Of a DNA stretch of 64,000 bases, positions 39,912-50,082 are shown in pieces (the first letter of the stretch is position 1; the number at the start of each line of letters is the position of its first letter). The stretch comes from Cladosporium sp. IMV 00045 (lineage: Eukaryota > Ascomycota > Dothideomycetes > Cladosporiales > Cladosporiaceae). The translations under genes and the position numbers were made by a program. The notes below the pieces were generated by a model, which worked only from the letters and a program-made list of their open reading frames with translations, had not been told where the DNA came from and searched no databases. The stretch spans positions 33,829-97,828 of the forward strand of contig MSJI02000932.1 of NCBI GenBank assembly GCA_001931905.2. The letters run 5' to 3'.

Positions 39912-41928
39912 GGTGGTGGTGGTGGTGGGTTGTGTGAAGATGCGATGGGGACGAGCGGCGGGGTCGTGAGGGCTGGTGAAGTAGGATCACTCGTAAAAAG
40001 GATTGGGTAATGCTGATTACGAGGGTTAGAATTGGGATTGCAGTGGCATTGGTAATAATGAGGCGAGAGGGGTCGGTGTTTGGCGGTGGTAAAAGGCAAA
40101 AAGTGCGGAATTGATAGATGAGTGAAGTTGGGGAATGGCGAGTAATAAACGTGCAGCAGTTGATGACGAGATGTTCGGCTGCGGTGGGGTTTTGCTTTAC
40201 TCACCCTCCAAGAAAGTCGCGAATTATTGACGATTCTTCCTCGCTCCGGCCAGCGGCTGCAATCGCCTCTTCTCGCCAAACGCCCACAAGTACCGATCGC
40301 TGCCGAATGTGACAACCGAGATACTTTTTCTGGTTAATGGCAACTGGAAAGCTTCTTTGTTCTGGCAATTTTCTTCGGCTGGTGACTGCTGTATCGACGA
40401 ATGTACCACAGGAAATGCGAGGCGGCTGATTAGGTGACTGGTCAATAGGAACGACGAGAGATGATGGGGCAATCTGATCGAAGGGAGAGAGGATCTGATA
40501 AAGGAGAAAGGAAGAGAAGAAAGAGAGCACAGACTCCGTCCGTCCCGACGACTTGGCCACTCGCCCAGATCTTCCCAACCATCAAAGGAGACCTTGTTCA
40601 TGTCAGAAAGGATGAGATGAAATGAGTCACGTGCCTTGGGTATTTCACCGGCATTCCAACGCAATACCGCGACCGCACACCGGCTGGCCTTCCTTTTGGT
40701 TCTGAGAAACGCCGATCGGCCCTAAGGACAATCAGGCCATTTCTCGTAATCTCCCATCTGATACGGCGCACAGTGCAACATGAGACCACTTCCGGTAACT
40801 CCCTCCGCCATTCGCCGCCCTCCGACCTCGGTCAGCCTTGCATGTGAGATGACTGCACATGAACTGGCGCCTTTCTAGCTGCAGATTATATCTGGAGTGC
40901 ATCCAGCTAGCACCTGTCCGTGGAATGATTGGGGAAATTTCTAGATGGACTAGACACCCAGCAGATGGGTTGGCTTCTGGCAGCGGAGATCAAGGCCGTG
41001 TCGGGTTTCTTGGTCTTTTCTGTTGACTCGCCCCGTGGAGATGAGCGGAAATTCTTGGGTTCTTGATGCCTTACGCCGACAAAGCTGCCCAAGTATAGCA
41101 CGCAAAGGACGTGCCTCAAAGATACAGTACAGCTCATCCTAATCAAAATATCCCCTGGCTCAATTCTCAGGGACAGCTACTTCGCTGCAGGTATCAGCAA
41201 TAGGTCCTGTCGGCTCCTGATTGTGCTCTTGTCAGGTAGTCTTCACGCCGAAGTAGCTCTGGGATCTCAACATCGCACTGCGCTCATACGTCCGCTCGTT
41301 GTCTGACATGGACGCGACATCAGAAGAAGAATCGTCATCGTTACCATGGGCATCATAGGATGTAGGCAGTTACAACAGTGTGTTGCGAAATCATGCTGAT
41401 GCTGACTCTCCGCCCTCGTACATGTTCACAGAGAGCGGGCGAAATCCTCGCGACCAGAGCCGCCTGCTACTTCCACATGTCATCTCCGGCCGCCATGTTT
41501 TCCGCAGCAGGTATATCTCGTGCATATGTCTTCTTCCGCATTATTCTCTATACAATGTGTATAATAATTCTTCTCTTCGCACGCATGTACTTCTCTACCC
41601 CGGGAAATGCTTCAGCCGCGCGGCATCCTCCTCGCAGCAGGTGAGATTTTCAGGGTCCAGACAGTCTCGCCCAGTCAGCCGGCAGCTTTGGCGGCAGCAA
41701 AGCCAGGCAACAGCTTAAACAGCCGCAGCACAGCGAAAGACGCTTGCGACAGGCCCAGGCAGCCACTATTCCCCGTCAACCTCACCTCTCGTAGGCATTC
41801 ACCATGTCAATCAACCACAGACATGAACTACACACGGCATGAATAGCGCTCGAAGACTGTCCTTCGCCCTGTCTTAGGCTCATCGCACCGGCGGACATCC
41901 ACAACACCGTCCATGCCACTCTAACAAG
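39912..41928. other. 2.0-kb intergenic region, no supported gene
   Basis: Lies between two divergent genes and should contain both promoters. Short frames on both strands have no recognisable domains. A purine-rich (AGAGAAAGGA-type) stretch at about 40485-40530 is the only notable bias. Confidence 0.45.
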
Positions 41929-44900
41929 ATGGAGGCTTACAGACATGCCAACCTGGCACGTTTGCCGGAGAAGTCCAGCCATCTCACCAAGTTGTATTCA
42001 GATGCCAAGAAGAGCGCCATCACAAATGTCAACATCAACCCTTTCGCTGCTACTCATCAAGAAACCCCGGAGCAGTTCACGGCGTTGCAACGCAAATTCC
42101 GCATCCAGAAGGACCGCTTCATCACATGGGGTCTCGCCTGGAGTGGAGACTCTACCGGTCCAGATGGCGATATCGACGAGTCTGTCGCCAAAGCCGGCTT
42201 GACCGAGATCGTCGAGAGTGTTTTGGGCAATGTGCGCGAGGTCATCAATGAGCTCGACAATGTGCGGTCTGGCGGCGAGGCCATCAAGACAGGCCACAAG
42301 CTCAAACGTCCACTTCCGTTTGATGAGTCTCGCTATGTTGACCTGCTGAACGACCTCACTGCATCCAACGATACACTGTATGACCTGTCCAGATCTCGGA
42401 CAGCTCTTGCGCGAGGAGAACATCCCACGTTCTCTGCAGACCAAGGCTCACAACAGCCGGCGGCGACTACTTACCCTTCGACTTCTCAATATGGCGACGC
42501 CAGCAAAGCCACAAGCATTGCGGAATCCGACCTGACCCTCGTGAATCCACTGCCATTCTTGAGGCCAACGCTATCACCCTACGCTGGCCTACCGCCACGA
42601 ATCGAGCTGACCGCTCTCCGTCTTCCGGACGAGAAGCCCCCTCCTTATGAGAGCCTTGGAGTACCAATTGCTACCAGACTTGTCGGACAACTCTTGAGGG
42701 CAAGAGCTTCGGAGGGCGTCCAGAACGCGCTAGGCAGTGGTGCACCGGAGGTGTCGGTCCTTATCGAGTACGCCAACTATGACTCCACATATCAGTCTAC
42801 TGGGGTGCCTCCACCACTGCAAAGGCTAGAGGCTCTCTCTATGGCTCTCATGCCAATGCGAACCGACTCCCAGCACAACATCAGCCTGCTTGGCTACTTC
42901 GAAGATCCCAGAGCGCCGCGAATCGGCCTCGTGTACGACCTACCATACTCGGTGCAAAATCGACTCCACGCCACAGCAATATCATCTGCAGAGACTCTGG
43001 CGCCTTTGAGCCTTCTCAACCTGATTCGCAAGGCAAGGCCCATACAGCCATCAATGGGAGATAGCGAGCCACCACCCCTTGAAGCACGCTTCAAATTGGC
43101 TCTGCGGTTGACGGAACAGCTCCAGGATCTTCATTTACGTCAATTGCCGCACGGCAACATTAACAGCAGCAGTGTCATATTTGCCATGACCTCGAACGAA
43201 GCTTCTTCGAGGCGGCTCAAATGTCTCAGATCACCAATTTGGGCATCCTTTGATGTTTTCTCCAAAAGCAGCGTCGAGGGACTGGGCCGGCAATCAAATC
43301 TCAACATCTATCGCCATCCCGATGACCAACCACATGCCCCACAGAGAGAGATCATAGCAGACCTCAAGTTCGATCTTTACAGTCTCGCTCTTGTTTTGTT
43401 GGAGATTGGGATCTGGCAGTCGCTTGGAGACATGTACAAACCAAAATACTCTATCTCGGATTTCAAGCTTCGCCTGGAGAAACTTTGGACACCAAAATTG
43501 GCCTCGAGGTGCGGTTCGGCATACATGCGAGCTGTACAAGCTTGTCTGCAAGCCGCCGATGACGGCGAGGCCGAAAGTCTCACCACTGCCGGGATCTACC
43601 AAAAGGTTCTGACACAGCTTCGACGGTGTTGCATGATGGACGCTGAAGCCGAGGAAGCATCCGCCGAGCCTGAATTCCCATCTTATCTTGCTGAATTATC
43701 GTCCGCTCCGCGCCAACCACCTGAGCTTCCCCCTGAGCTTCCGGCGCGGAGGATGACCGATGCCACGAATCTGGAAAGGGTCCAGTCCAGTCCAAGCACC
43801 GCGCCGAGCACCATCTCCCGTTACTCATCCTTCTCCAACTTGGCAAACGCTGTGCCAGGCCCTGCTCCTACGCCTACGCCTATACGTCGGCGCCCTGTCC
43901 CAAGTCGATCGAATACCGTTCCACCCGAGCAGCCGAGAAGCAAGAGCCCTGCCGTTGGGTCATTTCAAGATTTCAAGAAGAAGGTCGTCATCATACAAAA
44001 GCGATGGCGAGAGCGAGCGGAGCGATGTAGAGCAGTTCGAAGTCAAGCACCACCTACTGAGTCTAGCTTCGATGTCAGCGCGATGCGTGCTAGGACTTCA
44101 GGCGCCGTGGTGAAAATGAAGCCCAAACTCATGGAGTTCCCTTTACTTGATATCCCTCAAGCAATACGAGACGATTGGAACCACAACACCGCAGTCAAGC
44201 TGGGCCGACTCGTGGCCAAAGCTTTGAAGGGCTCTTTGGAATCTTCCTCCATCGAACTGACTTCGTACGGAGAGACGCCCGAGACAGCACGGCCGACTTA
44301 CCTTGTCACCTGCAGTTCGACCCAGAATGTCAAGCAAATCTTGAAGCGACATTTTCGCTGCGATCCCAATGCTTGCTATGTGAGAGTTCAGAAGGGCAAG
44401 ATCACTCGGTGTCGAAAGTCTCGACGCGAGTCTGCTGCTCAACAAGCATTGAGGTCCATGGCACCTCGGTACGAACAGGATTTCGAAGCTGGAAACCCAG
44501 ATTATCAGCCCCAACCCATGTGCGGTGCTTCCATCGGTGCTTACAAGGATGAAGTGCACCTGCCGCCTGTCTCGTTTGGTGGTACCGTCAATATCGATGG
44601 TCGCCCTTTCGGCATGAGCGTCCACCACATGCTGGAGGAAGACGAGGATGATGAGGAAGCGGACGAGGGAGAAGAAGACGATTACGACGATTCATCCGAC
44701 ACGTCGAGCGTTTTGAGTATGAGTGATGATGACAGCACCATACGGCAAGCGTCGACCCTCTCGGACGTGAGCCTTGATGAAGACCTGCAAGCAGAAGGTG
44801 ACATTGGTGGCGTCACGCCCGGCGAGGGCATGGAGATCGACATCACACAGCCAGCTCTCGACGACGCAATCAGCTTGAACCTCCACGCGGATGAAGAAGA

Positions 44901-45717
44901 CGAGGATGACGAAGACTCTGGCATAGACGAAGACCACATCCTATCCTACAAACTCGGCCAAGTGCACGCCTCGTCGGGCCTCAAGCGCACCGCCTTCCAC
45001 TCGACCGAAACTGGCTACCGCGGGATCAGCTCTTCGCTCCCTCAAGAAATCGACTGGGCATTGTTCGAACTCCTTTCTCCTCGAGTGCATCCCTACAACG
45101 TGGTCCGAGGCGGCAACAAATACTGCGACAAATCCACCAGTCCCACCAGCAATTCATCACCCGACTGCTTCCCGGTCTCCATCAAACCCAGCTCTGCCCT
45201 CGCCGGCGCCAAAGTCCACTGCCTCGGCCGCACCAGTGGCCTAGCTTGCGGCGTCATCTCAAGCACAATGGAACTGCTGAAGCTGCACGGTCGCAGCACT
45301 TTCTCCGCTTCATGGACGGTCCACGGTGGCTTCGGCGTCGGCGGCGATTCGGGCGCTTGGGTCGTCAGTAGCGACGGCAAGGTCTGCGGTCACGTTCTGG
45401 CCGAGCGCGCGGGCCGCACGTATATCTGTCCCATGGACTTGCTGTTCGAGGATATGAGGGAGACGCTGGGCGCGCGGGTCATCGAGCTGCCTGTGCGTGG
45501 TGGCGACAAGGGTAGAGACAGAAAGGGCGCGAGGTCGAGTGGGTTTGCTGTGAAAGAGCGAGAGGAAAGCGTCGAGGCTGCCGTTTCGAGGCTGACGCTC
45601 GGTGATTGTGGCGGCTCTGGGGGCGGTGGTGGTGGAGTTCCTGTGCCTTATGCGGCTATGAGATATGAAGGTGAGAAGATGGCGAGGTATGGAGAGCCTT
45701 TGCGCTCGGCTGGTTGA
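41929..45717 (+). CDS. HeLo-like / degenerate kinase / trypsin-like protease multidomain protein
   Basis: One uninterrupted frame of 1262 residues. Residues about 40-165 are helical with LQRKFRIQKDRFITWGLAW, resembling HeLo-type domains of fungal cell-death proteins. Residues about 225-560 have kinase-like layout: the catalytic loop reads HGNINSSSVIF at 408-418, lacking the HRD aspartate, and DLYSLALVLLEIGIW follows, so a pseudokinase is likely. A linker with an IQ-like motif (VVIIQKRWRERAERCR, about 686-701) leads to a conserved middle domain (about 720-850). After an acidic stretch, the C-terminus holds a trypsin-like fold with candidate triad His899/His900 (MSVHHM), Asp1042 (DWALFEL) and Ser1141 (GGDSGAW). 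No signal peptide, so probably cytosolic. It looks like a receptor or executioner in heterokaryon incompatibility or immunity; that role is inference. Confidence 0.75.
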   Translation: MEAYRHANLARLPEKSSHLTKLYSDAKKSAITNVNINPFAATHQETPEQFTALQRKFRIQKDRFITWGLAWSGDSTGPDGDIDESVAKAGLTEIVESVLGNVREVINELDNVRSGGEAIKTGHKLKRPLPFDESRYVDLLNDLTASNDTLYDLSRSRTALARGEHPTFSADQGSQQPAATTYPSTSQYGDASKATSIAESDLTLVNPLPFLRPTLSPYAGLPPRIELTALRLPDEKPPPYESLGVPIATRLVGQLLRARASEGVQNALGSGAPEVSVLIEYANYDSTYQSTGVPPPLQRLEALSMALMPMRTDSQHNISLLGYFEDPRAPRIGLVYDLPYSVQNRLHATAISSAETLAPLSLLNLIRKARPIQPSMGDSEPPPLEARFKLALRLTEQLQDLHLRQLPHGNINSSSVIFAMTSNEASSRRLKCLRSPIWASFDVFSKSSVEGLGRQSNLNIYRHPDDQPHAPQREIIADLKFDLYSLALVLLEIGIWQSLGDMYKPKYSISDFKLRLEKLWTPKLASRCGSAYMRAVQACLQAADDGEAESLTTAGIYQKVLTQLRRCCMMDAEAEEASAEPEFPSYLAELSSAPRQPPELPPELPARRMTDATNLERVQSSPSTAPSTISRYSSFSNLANAVPGPAPTPTPIRRRPVPSRSNTVPPEQPRSKSPAVGSFQDFKKKVVIIQKRWRERAERCRAVRSQAPPTESSFDVSAMRARTSGAVVKMKPKLMEFPLLDIPQAIRDDWNHNTAVKLGRLVAKALKGSLESSSIELTSYGETPETARPTYLVTCSSTQNVKQILKRHFRCDPNACYVRVQKGKITRCRKSRRESAAQQALRSMAPRYEQDFEAGNPDYQPQPMCGASIGAYKDEVHLPPVSFGGTVNIDGRPFGMSVHHMLEEDEDDEEADEGEEDDYDDSSDTSSVLSMSDDDSTIRQASTLSDVSLDEDLQAEGDIGGVTPGEGMEIDITQPALDDAISLNLHADEEDEDDEDSGIDEDHILSYKLGQVHASSGLKRTAFHSTETGYRGISSSLPQEIDWALFELLSPRVHPYNVVRGGNKYCDKSTSPTSNSSPDCFPVSIKPSSALAGAKVHCLGRTSGLACGVISSTMELLKLHGRSTFSASWTVHGGFGVGGDSGAWVVSSDGKVCGHVLAERAGRTYICPMDLLFEDMRETLGARVIELPVRGGDKGRDRKGARSSGFAVKEREESVEAAVSRLTLGDCGGSGGGGGGVPVPYAAMRYEGEKMARYGEPLRSAG

Positions 45718-46133
45718 TGATTATGATCAATGGGGTGTTTATTTTGAGCGATTTGACTAGTGTTAAGGAGATACCCTTGGAGTTTTAAATGAAGGTCTTA
45801 CTATTTTCTCTATGCTTGCAGTTTGTTTCTTCCTCACCTGTGCCACACATGTTACCCTTTGGTTCGTCTTGCACTGAGGAAACTTCCGACGTGTTGAGGA
45901 CATGCGAATTCTTGAAATTCAAGCAGCCATCGCACCGATCAATTGCTTCTTGGTGGAGTATGCATCATGCATGGCTATGAGTGACACTCGTAAACGCGCC
46001 GTTTCTCCAGCAGTGAGTGACCCTGCACCATTCACGCACACTCACGACCAATAGTAGACAAGCCCATTGTCCTCTCCTCCGCAAGTACACACATCAAACA
46101 AACCATGAAAACAAGCCGCAGCCCAAACCCGAC
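45718..46133. other. convergent 3' intergenic region
   Basis: 416 bp between the stops of the protease-fusion gene and the second Zn2Cys6 gene. No gene is seen. Confidence 0.45.
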
Positions 46134-47876
46134 TCAAAGAACACAAAAAGAACACCTCCCCTCAAACCCATCATCCCACCCCCACCCTCCACCGGCACCA
46201 ACATCCGCCCTCCGCTCTGCAACACTTTCCAGCACCTCTGCCGCGATCCTCAAAGGCCTCGAATCAATCATCTTCGCCACCTGCTTTACCAGAGCAATGT
46301 CTCCGATCTCGCCACTTTCACCATATCCATCTCCTAGATCCCAGCCCACGCCCGCATACGCAGCGATGAAAAGCGGCCATATGGCGAATTTGAACAGTTG
46401 CGTGTGGATGGCGGCTTCGGTGTCGCTGCTTGCTTGGGAGAGGAGGGTTTGCAGGTTTGATGTGAGGTTTGCGTGTGTTGTGGAGAGGTGTTGGGGTTGG
46501 GATTGCGATTCTCTGTGTGGGAGGGCCTGTGGGCAGGAAAGGTGGAGGTACAGGGTGCTGGCGTCTTGGTGGCAGTGGGCTAGGGTCATCATGGCGGCGA
46601 GGTTGGTTTGGTCGATGTTTGGAGCTGCGATTGGGAAGGGTGGTTCTGAGGGGGAGGCGTAGCTGAGGATGCGTGTGGCCCAGGAAGGGGGATCGAATGC
46701 TGATATTGCGCTGGAGATGCGGGTGAATTCAGCACCGGCGGTGGAGAGTGCTGCGGGCGAGATGCTTGGTTTTGAGATCTCGACACGGAGGATGTTGATG
46801 TCGACGATTGCTTGGAATATAGGGATGGGAGAGAAACAGGGTGTCGTAATTGTTTTCTTTTCGCGATGTGCTAAGAGCGGGATGTAAGTGCTTTGAAGGC
46901 GCACGTCGGGCGGGTTCAACGACCTCGCAGGGCATGTGATGCAGGTCATGATATCGACTTCCATGTAATTTATCAGCATGCCTTGAAGGGCGGGACTTTT
47001 GTAGAAGGCACGTCCCAATCCTCCCTGCATGTTGATCAGGCGGCGGGCAGCGTCCAGGTGGTAAGACCAAGATCCAGTAGGGTCAAAGTGCATCTCAGCG
47101 AGCATCATCATCTGGACGCAATCGAAAGCCAGGGCATACCGTTCATGTGTAACACCGCTGACGAGAGACATGAGCTCGTTCAAGCAGCTGCCTCTCACTC
47201 GGCAAAGGTCTTTGTCGAGGGATGGAATTAGGGTCGTTCTTGACTTGTGGCAAGATGTTGTGAGGACGATCAGGGATAGCTGGATGACTTTCGGAGCGGA
47301 GAGCCATGTCGATGCTTCAATGAGAGTCCGATGGAAGGGAGCGTGCGCCGGGGCTACTGCTGGGATGAGGCTTGTGTTAAAGTAGTTCAGCGATCCGAGG
47401 ACAGCCAGGTCATCACGGGTCTCGGGGGTGATGGGCATTATGTAATCGCTAAGACTGTGTCCTTGCGATGGTGTCGTGGCATCTGGTAGTTGACGGTTCA
47501 CCAAGGTAGTTACACTCCTAGAATGAATGGCATGGTTGGGTGGCAACGTATCGCGCGGCGCCGAGTGAGGATAGACGCACTCGATGCTAAGCCTGGTGCA
47601 ATGGGTACATGTTGGCAGGGTTTCGGAGCACTACCATCGCAGTCAATGGTGAACTTGATGAATATTCGATCCAAGAAAACGGGTACATATTCAACCATAC
47701 TAATGAGAGCCGACGACTGAAATATCACACATTCTTACCTTGACCTTTCTTGCTTTGCATGCTAAGCAGCCACGGCGAGACTTTGTATGGGTCCTCATTT
47801 TCGGTCGCTTGACGACAGGGAAGATTGACTGGTCCGAGGATGAAGCACTGCTGAGGCCATGACTGTTTGTCGCCAT
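46134..47876 (-). CDS. Zn2Cys6 transcription factor
   Basis: Two exons, 47739-47876 and 46134-47630, give 544 residues. The intron 47631-47738 (GTAAGA..GGTAG) splits the cluster after KARKVK; the join yields GCLAC...KCSETLPTCTHCTRLSIEC, a perfect C-x2-C-x6-C-x6-C-x2-C-x6-C motif at about residues 37-63. A basic stretch (KRPKMRTHTKSRR) precedes it and could be a nuclear signal. The remainder is the helical fungal-specific regulatory domain (PFHRTLIEASTWLSAPKVIQLSLIVLTTSC; ALQGMLINYMEVDIMTCITC, quoted here in parts). The N-terminal start at 47876 is chosen because it precedes the cluster directly. It shares a 238-bp divergent promoter with CDC37. Target genes are unknown. Confidence 0.82.
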
Positions 47877-48114
47877 CTTCGCAGCTGTGAAGTGAGATTG
47901 ATGAGAGCATGAATGAAGATGTTGATAGAAGGCGATGGTATGGCGTGGTAAGTTCGATCGAGTGGCATGGTGGGGTTGGCGGGGAAAGCCTGAGGCTCTG
48001 ACAAGCAAACGAGATGAACATGATCTCCAAAACATCCCACTTCCACTCTCGACTCCCTGACTTTCTCTCTCTCTCTGACATTCAACGACATCACCATCCA
48101 ATACAACAAAAGTC
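47877..48114. promoter_or_regulatory. bidirectional promoter, Zn2Cys6 regulator / CDC37
   Basis: Only 238 bp separate the two ATGs. A CT-rich stretch (CTTTCTCTCTCTCTC type) at 48060-48078 lies just before the CDC37 start. Confidence 0.5.
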
Positions 48115-49689
48115 ATGCCTCTCGACTACAGCAAATGGGACGCTCTCGAGCTGTCCGACGACTCCGACATCGAAGTCCACCCCAACGTCGACAAGCGATC
48201 TTTCATCCGCGCCAAACAAAACCAGATCCACCAGGAGCGCGTCGCCAGGAGACACCGCATCACCACCCTCAAGTACGAGCGTGTCATCAACGATGGCCTA
48301 CTCGCACGCATTGATGCGTTGCTGAAGAGCTTGGATTCGCACAAGGCAGAGGTGGAGGGCAAGAAGGATGCCGGTGAAGTGGACGAAGTCGTATTCGATG
48401 CCCTGATGGAGGTCAGCAGCGATGGCAGCTTGGGCGCCGACAACCCGCCGCAAGCACCCGAGGGTGTACACACAAACGAGGAGCTGCCAAGCTACAGCAA
48501 GATGATGGGTGCTCTGGTCGACCAGGTCAAGGCCGAATTGGACAAGAAGAAACCCGAGGGCTCAGAGCGTTACTCCGCATTCTTCAAGGAAGTTGGCGCA
48601 CACCAGGACAAGGTCAACAGCCTGCAGAGAGATCTCAATGCCGAGCTCACCAAGCTTGAGAAGGTCGAAGCTGGCAAGATCACCTCCGAGTCATTACACG
48701 AAGGTTTCAACAGCTCTTACGTTGCGAAGCCTACACCCGCCGCTGCTTCCACCGTGCAACCTGAGCTGCTCAACCCGAATCGCCCCAAGACCGACGGTGG
48801 ATTGACCTCTGGCGCGGAAGCCGATGTCGAGGAAGGCTCCGTAAGCGCTGCTCCAGGAGAGGCCGACGACGAGGACGACATGGAAGCTTCCCCTACGGCA
48901 AAGCGTTTTGCCAAATTCGCCTTTGGTGACTACGCTGGATCGCTTGAATTCATTGGCAAGAACCCCGGCATCTTGGTTGAAAAGGAGACGGACGGCCTGC
49001 TCGTGGAAGCTTTTAATGCGCAATCCAATGCGCAGGCAAAGAGTGACGAGGATTACGCCCGCCAGTGTGTGCACCAGGCTCTCTTGCTGCAATACTGTCG
49101 TCAGCTGGGCAAAGACGGTGTCGGACTTTTCTTCAAGCGCATCCAAACACCGGGCCACCAAGCCCGCAAGCTCTTCCTGGACGACGTCAACAGCACCTAT
49201 GCCCGCATTCGCACACGCACCGCCGAAATTGCCCGCGAGCGCGAAGCAGGCGGCTCCACCGACAAGGAGCAAATCCAATTGCATGCTGTCGATCCTAACA
49301 CTCAGATCAACATCGTCACTCCTCCGCCCGCGGACCAATGCACGACTGATGACGAGCGTACAGCACGCGCAATCTTCGACTCTTTCCCTCCTGGCTTGCA
49401 GCGCGCACTTGAGAGCGCCAGCCTGGACAAGGTCAACGATGTGCTCGGCAAGATGAGCGTGGATGAGGCTGAGCAGATCGTCGAGCAGTTGGGCAATGGT
49501 GGCATGCTGAGTCTTGAGGAGGGCGTCATTGACGCTACAACGGAGGAGGGCCAAAGGGCCGTGGAGGAGCTGGAGAAGCAAAACAAAGCACGAATTGCTG
49601 CAGGTCAAGAGCCAGTGCAGCAAGCGCCTGGGCAACAAGAGCTGGTGCAGGAAAATATGCAGCGTCTCGCCGTGGATGAGCTTGACTAG
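48115..49689 (+). CDS. CDC37: Hsp90 co-chaperone Cdc37
   Basis: Intronless, 524 residues. It opens MPLDYSKWDALELSDDSDIE, the invariant Cdc37 start, with the acidic casein-kinase-2 site at Ser14/Ser17. RSFIRAKQNQIHQER and KYERVINDGLL follow in the kinase-binding N-domain with coiled coil. The Hsp90-binding middle domain contains FAFGDYAGSLEFIGKNPGIL and QCVHQALLLQYCRQLGKDG, and a C-terminal helical domain follows. Cdc37 loads protein kinases onto Hsp90 in the cytosol and is essential in yeast. Length and all family blocks are complete, with no stops. Divergent from the Zn2Cys6 gene and convergent with the BTB gene. Confidence 0.95.
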   Translation: MPLDYSKWDALELSDDSDIEVHPNVDKRSFIRAKQNQIHQERVARRHRITTLKYERVINDGLLARIDALLKSLDSHKAEVEGKKDAGEVDEVVFDALMEVSSDGSLGADNPPQAPEGVHTNEELPSYSKMMGALVDQVKAELDKKKPEGSERYSAFFKEVGAHQDKVNSLQRDLNAELTKLEKVEAGKITSESLHEGFNSSYVAKPTPAAASTVQPELLNPNRPKTDGGLTSGAEADVEEGSVSAAPGEADDEDDMEASPTAKRFAKFAFGDYAGSLEFIGKNPGILVEKETDGLLVEAFNAQSNAQAKSDEDYARQCVHQALLLQYCRQLGKDGVGLFFKRIQTPGHQARKLFLDDVNSTYARIRTRTAEIAREREAGGSTDKEQIQLHAVDPNTQINIVTPPPADQCTTDDERTARAIFDSFPPGLQRALESASLDKVNDVLGKMSVDEAEQIVEQLGNGGMLSLEEGVIDATTEEGQRAVEELEKQNKARIAAGQEPVQQAPGQQELVQENMQRLAVDELD

Positions 49690-50082
49690 AAGGAATATTC
49701 TCATGCGCAAGATCATGACTTCAACGTTGGTGGGCTGCCATTTTCTTTTAAGAACAGCTTCAACTTCAAGCATAGCGTTTTCTTTCTCACCTTACGAATA
49801 TTGCATGCGCCCCGAAATGGTACAATCATGAATGATAGCAAAATCCTGCATTCACTATCCACTTGTCGGTACAGTAAGTGCTGTTCGTCTGTTCTGCCTA
49901 AAGAGACTGACCTCGCAGAGAAAAGCCACCGCGAAACTGGTGCTCATCTGCTCGAATAGTCTCAGGCCCACAATGATCTTCATCACCGCTACCACCATTG
50001 CCTCCAAAAGAATCGACCTTCCGACCATACTGAGGAAGGTCAGAGCATCTCTCAAGCCGTAGACTCACCTGCAAAGGCCATC
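49690..50082. other. convergent 3' intergenic region
   Basis: 393 bp between the CDC37 stop and the BTB-gene stop. No gene supported. Confidence 0.45.

Noticed and set aside
47510..47728. Apparent frameshift in the zinc cluster of the second regulator
   Set aside because: Reading straight through gives CDGSAPKPCQH out of frame with the rest, but an intron ending GGTAG at 47631 restores a perfect cluster, so no lesion is needed.
48694..49773. 359-codon minus-strand frame across CDC37
   Set aside because: Antisense of the well-conserved CDC37 coding sequence.
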